Shown: positions 50,643 to 61,730 of the stretch, one piece after another
Layout of the letters: the number at the start of each line of letters is the position of its first letter
Numbering within the stretch: position 1 is the stretch's first letter
Assembly: GCA_020086605.1 (NCBI GenBank)
Contig: JACBWW010000007.1
Coordinates: 21,818,472-21,882,471, forward strand
Length of the DNA stretch: 64,000 bases
Origin: Lanius collurio
Lineage: Eukaryota; Chordata; Aves; Passeriformes; Laniidae
Direction of reading: 5' to 3'
The notes under the pieces: model-generated
The model's database searches: none
Told to the model about the DNA's origin: nothing
What the model saw: the letters and a program-made list of their open reading frames with translations, nothing else
Program-made: the position numbers and the translations under genes

Positions 50643-52431
50643 AGAAGTATCATCCTATCATTAGTGAACAACAATTGAAGACTTCTCAGCTCTGTTTTGG
50701 ACTTTAGAAAGGGGTGAGACTTTGCAGTGGTGATGATTCTTACTCCAAGAATTTTGAATACACAGACAGTCCTGCATTCCTGGTGCAAGGTGCTCTGGGC
50801 ACTGAAGGGGGCTCCTGAACCAAAGGGGATTCAGTGAGGTCTGAATTACCATCAGGCCACTCTGCAGCAATCACACCATCACTGATCACATGCACATTTT
50901 GCTCATAGTCATTGACACCTTTTTCCTATCTTTCCCTTGAGATAACACAATTAATGTCAGCTACTTTATCACAGAAAAGCTCTCCTAATCTTACAGTAGT
51001 CTAGTTATTTGTCCTGCCTGTACACAGTAAACGTGGTCCGTGCAATGGGTTGGCTTTGCATTTTAGGAGTCCCAGTAAATTAGCTTTACTCTTCAACATC
51101 AAAAGTGATTTTTCTTCAGACCACTAGCTGCAGCTCTCCAGCATGCTTGGCTGTAAACTGAGAAATCTGAGGATAAGATTCACTGTAAAATAAAGATCTA
51201 GGTTGTGCTTCTCCATAAAAATCCTTGATAAGGTGATAAATGTTACCTTACCTTTTGACAAATAAATCTCAGGTAGTTTTTCATTTAATTAGTAGGATGT
51301 ACATTTTCACTCTTCATGTTTGAAGTAGCCTGTGCTTTCCCTGGGAATCTTTTAGGTTAGAGTCCATTATCAAAGACAAATTCTGTCTAATTCATAAGTG
51401 AAAACAACCGTGGGTACTCAGAATTCTTGGACTCTTTGGTTTTGAATAGATTATGTAAAATTTTATCAGACATTTCTTTACATATTTTTAAAGAGAAAAG
51501 TTACTGAGCAAAACAGATAAGAACAAATTTTTGCTTTTTCTATGGGTACAAACCTCAGCTATTAAAATCACATCAATTTGGCAAGAACAGTTGAAGTGTT
51601 TTTGATTATCAAGGCAAGCCACATTAATTCAGATGTATAGCCATACATTTGAAGAGAGCATTTATCTTATTTCTTTTTATGTAAACCTAAAAGAACTTAA
51701 AAATACCATACCATGAATGACATCTCAGCTGTGAAACCCAGCAGGGAAGATGGTATTTAATCACTAATATTAGAGTCACATACGTGTTGATGGCTTCTTA
51801 TCTGCAAAGATGAATTCATATGAACCATAGTGTTCAATCTTGTCAAGCATATTGATCTATTGTTAGGAATTTAAATATCGTTGCATTTAACTTGAAGCCC
51901 ATACTAAACCTAAATGTTTATACCTGGCAGGGGGAGGGGAAAAGGAAGGTAACAGGAGAGAGATGAGCTAAAAGGAGATTGCCTGCCTATACTTGTGTGA
52001 TGTATAGCCCATTTAACAGAGGACTTTATGGGCTGCAATTACCTGTGCCTCTCATAAAAAATATTTTTCCTTCATTTTAGCATCCTAGTCAAACGAAAAA
52101 TGTGTGTGGCATTTTTTTAGTCTTTTCACTGCCACCAAAACAGGTAGGAAGATGCTATGATAATTTTTTATAAATCATTCTAGTCTTTAGTGTTTTTTTA
52201 ATATTTTCTATAGAATTTTTTACATCAATTAATTGATGATGAAATTTGCCTAGCCTCATGGCACAAAGTGGATCAGATATTTAGCTATAGAATGAATTCA
52301 GTTCACAGAACTAAAAGAAGTTTTCCAGCAAAACACAATCCTCCTAAAGCCAGATGGTTTTCTAGTCTCTAATAGTAATTTGTTCTTATCAAGGTCGTAG
52401 AAACAGCCCATCTGAGAAAATAATTTTATTC

Positions 52432-52857
52432 TGTCCTGGTTCCAAACAAGACGGGGTAATTTTTGCAGTAGCCAGGAGGGGGCATGGCGAGATCCCACTC
52501 ATGTCATTGCTGGGGGCAGGAGGAAGGGATTTTCTCTTCCAGGGAGAAAGTATTTCTTCTGCTCGAGAAAATGGGCGAAGCAAGACATTGGATATTGTCT
52601 GTTAACAGGGAGTTTTCTGTGTGAGTAATTCTTTTTCTTATACCATTTTTTATTAATATTGTTGCTGTTACTGTTTGTTTTCTTGTCTTATTGCTGTTGC
52701 CAGTAAATTGTTCTTATCTCAACACATGGTCTATACTTTTTGTGCCTCCAATTCTCCTCTGCAGGAGAAGGGGAGAGGAAAAGCGGGGGGAGCTTAGTGG
52801 CAGCATGGTTTTAGTGGGAGCACTAAATTGTAAAATACCATTCCTAAACCATGACCA
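52432..52857 (+). mobile_element. Avian ERV LTR, related to family B, plus strand
   Basis: It begins TGTCCTGGTTCCAAAC and contains GTAGCCAGGAGGGGGCA and a TTGTTCTTATCTCAACACAT segment. The last is the reverse complement of the GGGTTGAGATAAAGACA segment of the minus-strand family B copies. It ends near CTAAACCATGACCA. The right end is slightly altered and no target duplication is visible. No retroviral gene sequence adjoins it. Confidence 0.72.
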
Positions 52858-53460
52858 TGTCTCTGAAATGACTATTTTGTTTGGCAGTTGCTTAACTCTT
52901 ACAACCAACCAAACACTAAAAATGAACCAAACAACAGCTACAAAAAAAATTCAAACAAAATCAAACCCCCCACAAAAGCACAAAATGAAACAAAGCAACT
53001 AATACTCTTATGAAAAAGACATTTTTGTAACAACCAACGAGGTCCAATACTGTGGTAGTGCCTTCAGATGGTTTAAGGGAAGCAAAAGTGTAAGCAGAAT
53101 GGTTTGTAAATTAATTAATTAAGAATGTAGGTGTTGTGTAAAAATAACAGGCAGACTAGAACAAATAACTATGAGAGCTCCCAAAGGATGGCCTCAGTCA
53201 CCTTTGTAAGAACACATCTCAGATACTCAGTATGCAATCCCTCCCAGATAGGCTGTCCTAAGTGTGCAATTTTTAGTATGCTCAATATATCAATTAGAAG
53301 CAGATATAATAGAACTACAGATTATTTACAGATTAGTTATATTGGGTACTAATACTGCCACTGAAATAGAGATTTTTGGAGTTCACCTGAATTAACAAAA
53401 TAAATTAAAACATTTAAATTTTAGTTTGTAGAATTTAGTGTTGAATTTTAACCTTTTACT

Positions 53461-53972
53461 TGTAAAACCTCTGCAATGGTACAAAGGGCATAAGAAAATG
53501 CAAATCCCTAAAGCTTCTTGCATAAAGGACAATGCCAGAGAAGACCAAGGAATGCAAAGAACCCAGATAAAGGAGCTCATCTGTCGACAAGCTTACCAAA
53601 AGACCAACAGCGCATGCCCGGAGGAGAAAAGTTCAAGAGTTCAAACAGGAGGAAGACCACAATCTTCGGCCTCAGAGACCACCGAGAGACCCCCGCGCGA
53701 CCACCACAGCAAACCACGCATGCTCAGAAGGGCGGAGACCTATTTAGTATGAGAGGCGAGGACAGGCGGGGCCAAAGGTTGAATATGCATAGAAAAGTTG
53801 TGTAATGTATTGCATATGGAACACCTTTGTGAATAAAGATGTGGGTCAGACTGAGGATCGGGGCACAAGTTTTTGGAGAGTTATCTCACTTGTGCCGGGT
53901 GCTGACATACATACCCACTTCATAACTATATCGAGTTGTGGAGTCTATTTATTTATTCCACGTATCGCATCA
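53461..53972 (+). mobile_element. ERV-type LTR with intact U3-R-U5 signals
   Basis: The proposed start is TGTAAAACC and the proposed end CGTATCGCATCA. A TATA-like CTATTTAGTA lies near 53740 and AATAAA at 53832-53837, followed by a GTG-rich stretch and a CACTTGTGCCGGGTGCTGAC segment. U3 is A- and C-rich and keeps CpG-rich patches (CCCGCGCGACC), which suggests limited decay. No target duplication was found at these ends, so both borders are provisional. No internal retroviral sequence follows. Confidence 0.62.
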
Positions 53973-54715
53973 CCACAGAAGATTAGAAGTAGAGGTAGCT
54001 GTAAATCTTAGTCCATGACTGAGGTAAATGTTAATACAGTTAGCTTGCTCTGCAAAGAATGCTTCATATTGGGTGCTGTTATTTGCTGAACAACAGTCTA
54101 GGTAGTCTATACCTGGGAGTGTCAGATACAGCATCACTGGAAAAGGAAATGTAAACTTTCCCATGGAGTGCTCATACTCAGTGTTTAGTCCTTTAAGCAG
54201 TGTCTCTTTAAAGCAGAGTTTATTGTGATAATTTCATTTTCTGGGGAAGGTTGGTAACCTAAGTAAATATCACTGGGAAATATCCAGGTTTTTAAAGCTT
54301 GGAAGGACACAAGCCTAACATCTTATAATTAGAAATGTCTTCCACACCAATGCAGTGAGCAGGCCTCCCTTGCTCCCTTCCTCCCTTCGTCCCTTCAGCA
54401 AACTTTCACACAGGTGTGAACTTCACTAACGATACAGCACTCTTTGCTGAGGTTATAAGGAGTATCAATTTCATATCAGATACAGAGCTGGCTTTAAGAG
54501 GAGCACAGATGACAGCTATGCACCAGCTCCTTTCATGTAGATGTCAAAATGTTCTTTGTACCAGAAGAGTTTTTCAAGCTGTTCTTGATACAGTTAATTC
54601 TTCACTAGAAAATCAGAACTAAAAGGACCTTTAGACAATTTCACAAACCATGTTCCTTCAGCTGACAAAAATAACAAGTATTTGATTGATGGAAAGTGTT
54701 TAGGACACTCCAGAC

Positions 54716-54716
<1 letters not shown>

Positions 54717-54753
<37 letters not shown>
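54717..54753. repeat. Poly(A) run of 37
   Basis: The longest homopolymer in the window. No LINE or retrocopy body is recognised upstream; CR1 elements do not end in poly(A). Confidence 0.92.
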
Positions 54754-54756
<3 letters not shown>

Positions 54757-57046
54757 AAAAATAGATTTCAGTCACCTATGTGCTCCATAACATCAATAAA
54801 ATCATTACTAAGAGTTACATAACATAGGCTAAGGAAATATGACAGGGTGAAATTACATAATTAATAAATCTCCTTAGAGTAACATTTGCTTTAGAGAGGG
54901 GAAAAATCCACCACCTTTTTCTGTCTCATATTGCACTGAAAAACATAAAATCAGTTACCTAATATGTTTGGTCTGAAAAAAATGAATGCCATGAGTTTTG
55001 CAATGTTTCAGATGCAGCCATCAATAAGAACAATGTTGAGGGCTATAATGGATCAGTTTACAAGGCTGCAGTCATAGGCCTCCAGGAAATCCATTTAGAC
55101 TTAATCAGCTTTCCAATTTTTCAGGTAAAATGTAGCAATTCTGGATGATATCCAAGAATGAGGACACAGTAATGAAACGATTCAATACATTTTGCATAGC
55201 TTCACAATTTTTAAATCAAGATGCTATTGTAGCAAACATTAACACTTCTTTTCCCTCATGTTCCCTGTTCCTCCCCATTTTTTGGTACTGTAATGAAAAC
55301 TCTTCTCTCCCTACTTAAAAGCAGCTTACGATATCCATGTCTCTGTAGATATTCTGCAACAGGTTAAATATGTGAAATATTTCTATGTGACAAAACTGTT
55401 TGCTGAAATTACATTCTGCTACAGCAAAAAGACACTTCACAAGGAACAACACTACTGAACATCTTTCAGCATTTTCTGAAAAGGAAGAACATTCCCTCGT
55501 ATAGTACTTGCTGTCTCTCTCTTCAGCACAACTACCATGGTCCAGTGCTTGGCCATAGCTCTGCTGATTGACTCAGGAGCATGAGAAGCAGCAGCTGAGA
55601 AAACCTCTGAGCAGTTGTTCTTGTATATCACAAAGTCACTTCTCTGCATTCCTGGCAAAGTGTACAGAGATTTTTCTGCAGTTTAAGTCTAACTGCATTT
55701 CACATATCTTTGTTTATCTCTAAAGTTCATGTGCAATAGAAAAAACTGAGAATAGAGATAAAACTTGTGCATTTCTGAATTTGTTAACAGCTAGAATGAT
55801 TCCTCTCCTTTTCATGGTCTCAGGCAGAGAATTAGAGGAAGCTCAGAACGATTGATCTGTGTGTCTTCCTCTTGCCCCTACATGTTTCTACCTACCTTGC
55901 CTTTGGAAAAAGTAGTTGGGAATAACAATGTTTTGTAGAAGTACCATATTTAAATTCTTCCCTAGACTAACTGCATCATTTTATGAGGAGCTGGTGGCAA
56001 GTGTATTTTTCTATCAGTTGTAGATTTATGAACTAAACACTTCCTTTTCACAAAAAGTAAATGGATTATCTGGACAAAGAACTTATAGTTTGAAATTCCT
56101 AATGCTTTCCATTTTATTACATTTGAGTGTAAGATAGCAGTTTTGCCTGCAGCCATACAGTGATTTGGATTGGATACTATTTCTATTAGACACATAGCCC
56201 ATATTCTAGGTATGTAGGTAGAAGTAATCAATTAAATTACTAGCAAGACATCCAGATGATACTGTGGAGTCTGCTTTTGTTAAATTTACAGGAAATTTAA
56301 TTAACCTCAGTACTCCAACTTCTGAAGCTCTCTAAATGAGGAAAAGTTGCTTTCTATACAGCTCTTTGTGAAAGGAATAGTCAGTAACACCACCATAATA
56401 CATTTTACTTAAGTAACCATGACATCATGGATGAAATACAGTCAAATTCAACATCCCCTTCTATGGGCAAATTGCTCTATTTGCAATAGGGGTTGACTTA
56501 TCTGTAAAAACCTACGTTTCATAACAGAGTGTCTTTGCATATGTTTTTGAGTTGAGTTTTGCTTCTGTTAATGCAAACAATTATCCCATCATAATTACTG
56601 CTTTTACAGTTTTGCTAAGGACATGTGGAACTTAGCAAAACATGTTTCTCTTCTTTCATTTCATTGGAGTATGAGGTCCTAGATGGTTTATATCATGGGT
56701 CATGACCTTGTCTCCAGCTCTCTTTTCTACCATTCTGTTCTCTAGTAAATAATGCCCTCTCTGCTCCCTTTGAATCCAAGGAACCTTGGGTATTAACAAT
56801 GATCCTGTTAATGTTTCATTTCATGTTCCAGTTTCATATTGCAGGTATTCAGGGGAAAGAGTCACAAAGAGAGAAGCGAGAGCTGGAATGCTCTCTCTCT
56901 CTCTACTGAAGCTTGTTTTAATCACAAGAGTGAGCCAGCACCTAACATTTTGAATATGATGGCTTAGAGCCCATAAATCAAAGGGCTGAAGAGCAGAAGA
57001 CACCAACAGCCTTTCTTATGCTGCCCTCTGCCCTCCACTATATACC

Positions 57047-57064
57047 TTTTTTTTTTTTTTTTTT
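57047..57064. repeat. Poly(T) run of 18
   Basis: Uninterrupted T tract. No retrocopy is recognised beside it. Confidence 0.9.
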
Positions 57065-58990
57065 GGACACTGAGTTACCTGGTATAGACACAGGCACATT
57101 CAGTGAGCCTTCCTGCCGGGGGTGGCTTCCTTGGCTCTTGGAAGTTCTGGAAAGGGCTTTAGAGTTCTTGCCCTTCTTCTGCCCTTCATCATAATAGGGT
57201 AATTAGACCCACAGTTTAGACTTGGCCAAAGGGAAGGTTAACAAAAAGTATTGATGAGAGTCAAGTTTCCCTTGGGACAGAGAAGTGGTCTGAGAGAACT
57301 CCTTTTCATCCAGTCCACTATTTCCATTTATTTCCATTAGTTTGGCAAAAAAAGCAGTCCTGCCATCTCAGTACCAAAACACAGTGAATTTAGTGTAGAT
57401 ACAAACTGGTTAAATTAGAAACAAATGCATGCAAACAAATTAATTGGAAAAAAAAATAAAGAGTTGCTATACTTTTATTGTCTAACATTATTCTAATATT
57501 GAAAAAAATAGAAAAAAAAAATTCATATGCCCTGTAGAATTGCAGAATTTACTGCCTAACTAGTGTTTTTTGCGTCTAAATTTATATAGATAAGAAAAGG
57601 CAGATTTCTGTATGGATAACCAGTATCTAGAGCTAGCAAGAAAGGAGCAAATTTCAAGCTTCATTCTCTACGTCTTAAAGATACATATGAATTTTAATGT
57701 AGTAGAAAATAATTGCCTTTTTTTTTTTAAATATGAATTTTCTTGCAATTTTTTTTTTCTAATTTGGATTCTACTGAAGACATTTTTGGAATATATGCAA
57801 AATGCACGATTCTGGGCAGAGGTTTCTTTGGTTTAAGTATAGCATTCTTTAGAAAGACATCTAATCCAAATAAGGAAGAATATCTCATCTTTCTCTGATC
57901 TTTATTTGTAGAAGGCAAATGCCAAGATTCATAGAAGTCAGACTGCATTTTAAAATTAATCCTGTTCCAAGGCAATGAATTCTTATTTGAATATATCCAA
58001 TGAAACCCTCATTTATGTAGATCTTTGCAACCTGGAAATTCTACCAAAATTAATCCCATTGAAGTTCCAGTAAAATGTAAATCCTAATTCATCTGTGAGG
58101 TAGAAAGACATTTAAGTTCCAATACAAGAGTTCATACATCACCAACTTCTTTCTTTTAATTTATTTTCATGACTGAATTTAGCTCCATCTTGCTGCACTG
58201 ATCCTATTTTCCAGTGATAAAAACTTGGTCATGAATTTTTTCCTTTATTTTCTGGAGGCTGGAATCATTCTCAGGATATGCCTGAAGCACATGTTCTATA
58301 TTAAGCCAAATAAAATTAAATGTATCCTTAAAATTAAGCTGGTGCTTATTCTTTGCTTAACAATAACGAATTAACCATGTGTTAACTATTTACTGGGATT
58401 GAAGTCTGCTTGCTGAGTTAGATGATAGACTTTTTGGATTAGTTTTTAACAGTCCTCTTCATAAAAACACAGATGGAGCATTCAAATGTCCTGATTGCTC
58501 ACATGTTCTCATGATCTGTAGCCAGGATCTGGTATGGATTTTTTTCAGTTCAGACAGAACAGGACTTCATCGGGAAAGCAGCAGATGGAAGGAAGGGAGG
58601 GGATCCAAGTTTTTAATCCTTTTTTATCTTTTTTTTTCTTTTCTGAACAGATGTTGTTGGGATGATCAAGCTACAGAGCCACAAATCCAACCAAAAACTG
58701 GGTAAAGAAATATATACAAACATATGTTGATACTTGGTACATGGTTAATCAGACAGGCTACAGTTATCTACTGCTGACATGAATATCTCCCTCACATATA
58801 ATGGAGATGACAGGATTTTTGGGGCTACTGTAGAAGAACAGTTTATTTTTGTGTGCTTTTTTGATTTCTCATTCAGTCAAGAGAAAAGCTAACAACAATA
58901 ATGAAAATTACTTTAGTAACATTTAAATGATTCAGCTCAGGGCCAGGAAGTTGGTGAACAACAAACAGAAAAGTACATGGAAGAGAATTT

Positions 58991-59033
58991 TACCAGAATG
59001 ATAAAATTCTGGTAATTCTGGTAATACCAGAAT
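58991..59033. repeat. Four-arm quasi-palindrome of a 9-mer
   Basis: TACCAGAAT occurs at 58991-58999 and 59025-59033, and its reverse complement ATTCTGGTA at 59006-59014 and 59015-59023, giving the order + - - +. The two outer copies are extended by GATA, so they also form a 13-bp direct repeat. Alternative hairpins are possible. Confidence 0.93.
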
Positions 59034-61477
59034 GATAGAAGGTTATGGCATATGGTTCAGGTTCACAGACTTCAGTTTGGGGTCATAATATCACTGACAT
59101 CTGTCAGGTGTGATACTGAATAAATGGGAAAAATAATTGTTTGCAATAGGATTTGCTGATGAGTTAGGGAGAAGTATTTTTCTGATTATTAATTTTCATC
59201 TAAAGATAAGGCTATTAAATTAGAACTAAAGGATATGCTGATCTTACCATGGTGGTCATGAAGAAGTAATTCTGATTTTGTCAGTGATGTATTTATTAAT
59301 GTCTCTACATTTTTAAAAACAAAACCCATGACTATGATGGCAATTCCTTCGACGTAAAGTATGAAGGAGACGTGTCTCATTTTTATTTTTTTGCAAAACT
59401 CACCAGTTAAATTAAATATATGCAAAACTTTATAAAAGTTACTAATTATAGCTTATTAAAGTTTCTTCTACCTAGTAAGTTCCTTGTTGAAATTCAGTAA
59501 TTATGAATGAAGGGGATCCCAATAGGCACCTGTTTTACACTTGAAAGCTCAGAATTATTGCTCGACACTAAAACTTTGTGCTATGTAACGTAAGTCAAAA
59601 GAGGAATTATACAGAAATATTTATGTTATCTTGTCTGTGAAGACTAGAAATGGAGTTCAGGTTGGATGGGACAGGTTGTTGTCACTGTACAAACAGTTAT
59701 GGCTGCAATATCCATTGCCAAAGGAAACAACATAATATAGAGAATACTTACTCTTTTTCCAAAAAATGCCTCCATATCCTTAGAATGGAAAGCATTTAAC
59801 TGCAAAGCATTATACTATATGTATAAAAAGATTAGGGTACAGTCTAAATCATATCTGACTGATCATATGGAATAAAATGTCCTTAATTTCTAAAGGTATA
59901 AACAGGTAAAAGAAAATAATAACAGTCTAAAAAAAAAAAAAGATGTAAAAATTTGAGGTTTTTATAAATACAGAAGGAAAAAAATCTAAGGAAACTCACC
60001 ATCAATACTGAAGAGTCTGTAATTCATTAATTTCTTTTCCCGACAAAAAACCCTTAAATCTAACACAGTTAAACACCAGGAATGCCTAGAAAATATTTTT
60101 GTGAGGAAGATCATAAAGAAACCTATAATATTAAAAAACCCAAGGTCAGAGAAGTCTTCTCATAATCCATGGAAATGATCTGATTTGACATATTTCATGT
60201 CTCTCGTCTTTATGGAATGTGATACTTTACTAAGACTGTGAAGCACCTCATGGATACTCATAAGAAATGTAGGAATTTAATTCCTGAATAAATTAATTAA
60301 TTTTATAAAACTGTCAGAAAGCTACATACATACTCTAGATTTCTTTAGACAAGATAAAAGACAATGCTTCCATCATGTCATACATGTAGTTGTGGACTCC
60401 ACCAAAACCTGTCTATGTATTTAGCATTTTATAAAGAGGCCCTTACCGTTTTACTGACAAGATGCCAGAAGGAGACAGAAGTAAGAGGGACAGATGACCA
60501 CATTAATATTTAGTGGAAATTATAGTAACCAGGAAAATAAATTTTAAGTATTTATCTAAACCAAATCTGCAATTTCTGCACTTTAAAAATACATAGAAAA
60601 ACTCTCTGTAGGAAAATTGGTGAAAAACAAGGTCTCAAGGACAAGGTAAGAATGGAAATTAAGGACAGAAAATTATTTGCATAAAGGAGTTAGGGCCATA
60701 ACTTTATCAGAATTGAAGCACAGACACAGGAAACATTAATTTCACAAGATTGAAAGTGAAGGCTACATGGCACATGGAAAATAAGAACGATAAAAGGAAA
60801 TTAAAGAAACAAGATGCAAAGCATGTTGGCTAAGTTCTAAGATCATACAACCTTGTATAGCTGCTAGGAGGTGATCAAAATATCAGAAAAGATAACAAAA
60901 GAATTACAGGACAATGGAGGTTTTAAGGGATGTCTGGGAGTCATCTCATTCAATCTCTAAGAAGAAAACAAAAAAAAACACAGAAAGCATAACCGAATCC
61001 CTGTTGCAAAGAAATGGGGGAAAATAGCAAAAAGACAACACAAGACAAGTGGAATAGATGGACAAGTATGGGATGAGGGAAAAGAGAAACATATTGATAG
61101 CAACAATGGTGTCAAAAGCATTATAATGGCATAAAAGCCAATCCAGAACAGATTTCTGGTTATTATCTAAACAGTAAGTAATTCAAGTGGAAATGGAACA
61201 AGACACTTCCAATACAGTTGCAATAAATTGTCTAAATAGTTTCATAATATTCCCAGAAAACATTATGATGTGAATAGAACAAGGTTGGATTCACTTAACA
61301 GAAAGATGCTGCTTTAATTCAGCATTTATCAAAAGGACAAATCATAAATATTCCAGACAATTTATCAAAGGTACTGTGTGAAAGGCTGTATGGTAACAGG
61401 ATTTTTGTGCTCTAGTTTTGAGGAAGACAGAAAAAGATGAAAAATATCATAGAACCAAAATAAAATTTCACTTCACT

Positions 61478-61483
61478 TTTAAT
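61478..61483 (-). terminator. PUDP: Candidate polyadenylation signal of PUDP
   Basis: ATTAAA, the commonest variant hexamer, lies on the minus strand 39 bases beyond the stop codon and overlaps a GATAAAT-like word. Cleavage would be expected about 15-25 bases further, around 61455-61465. No canonical AATAAA occurs on the minus strand in the 120 bases after the stop. A longer 3' UTR using a more distant signal is possible. Confidence 0.45.
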
Positions 61484-61521
61484 TTATCTCCAGTCAAGTA
61501 CATCTTCACAGGCATTAGACA

Positions 61522-61698
61522 TTAATCATATGCTGGTAAACCAAACAGTTCTGGTTGGAAATCTTCCATGGACTTCAGCACCAGTGTTGCCTTTGTTTTA
61601 AGAACTGGATTTAATTTTTCATCTGGAATCATAACCACTTGCATTCCTGCTTCCAAGGCTCCTGTGACTCCATGTGGTGAATCTTCAAACACCAGACA
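61522..61698 (-). CDS. PUDP: PUDP last coding exon (pseudouridine-5'-phosphatase)
   Basis: This is the terminal coding exon of a HAD-superfamily phosphatase that dephosphorylates pseudouridine 5'-monophosphate in the cytosol during nucleoside breakdown. The exon encodes 58 residues starting [10 protein letters not shown] and ending FGLPAYD, then [11 protein letters not shown] is HAD motif IV, whose acidic residues (here residues 5 and 6) help bind the catalytic Mg2+; AGMQVVMIP and [10 protein letters not shown] are typical of vertebrate PUDP (HDHD1). The nucleophile aspartate (motif I), motif II and the motif III lysine lie in upstream exons beyond the window. The exon starts in phase 0 after a TTTCTCAG acceptor, and its frame is intact. 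An Asn common in motif IV is His here; I know of no reason this would abolish activity. Only the 3' end of the gene is present. Confidence 0.95.
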   Translation of the reverse strand, partial: CLVFEDSPHGVTGALEAGMQVVMIPDEKLNPVLKTKATLVLKSMEDFQPELFGLPAYD

Positions 61699-61730
61699 CT
61701 GAGAAACAAGGAGATGAGGGGAAAAAAATT
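61699..61730 (-). promoter_or_regulatory. PUDP: Splice acceptor of the PUDP last exon
   Basis: Read on the minus strand, a pyrimidine-rich run (TTTTTTTCCCCTCATCTCC) leads to TTGTTTCTCAG, placed immediately before TGT CTG GTG of the exon. This is a strong 3' splice site and fixes the exon start at 61698. Confidence 0.88.

Larger units (their letters stand above)
46235..52431. other. Non-coding stretch with a CR1 fragment and a G4 motif
   Basis: No exon is recognised. The moderately GC-rich patches at 47600-47900 and 48510-48860 hold overlapping frames without domains; part of the first is CR1. A/C-rich low-complexity DNA occurs at 47353-47415. Confidence 0.5.
53973..61459. other. AT-rich non-coding stretch, downstream of PUDP
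   Basis: No exon or transposon is recognised. Homopolymers (54717-54753, 57047-57064), short pyrimidine-rich patches and the quasi-palindrome at 59.0 kb are the only structures seen. The frame at 55962-56231 and the others here lack domains. Confidence 0.5.
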
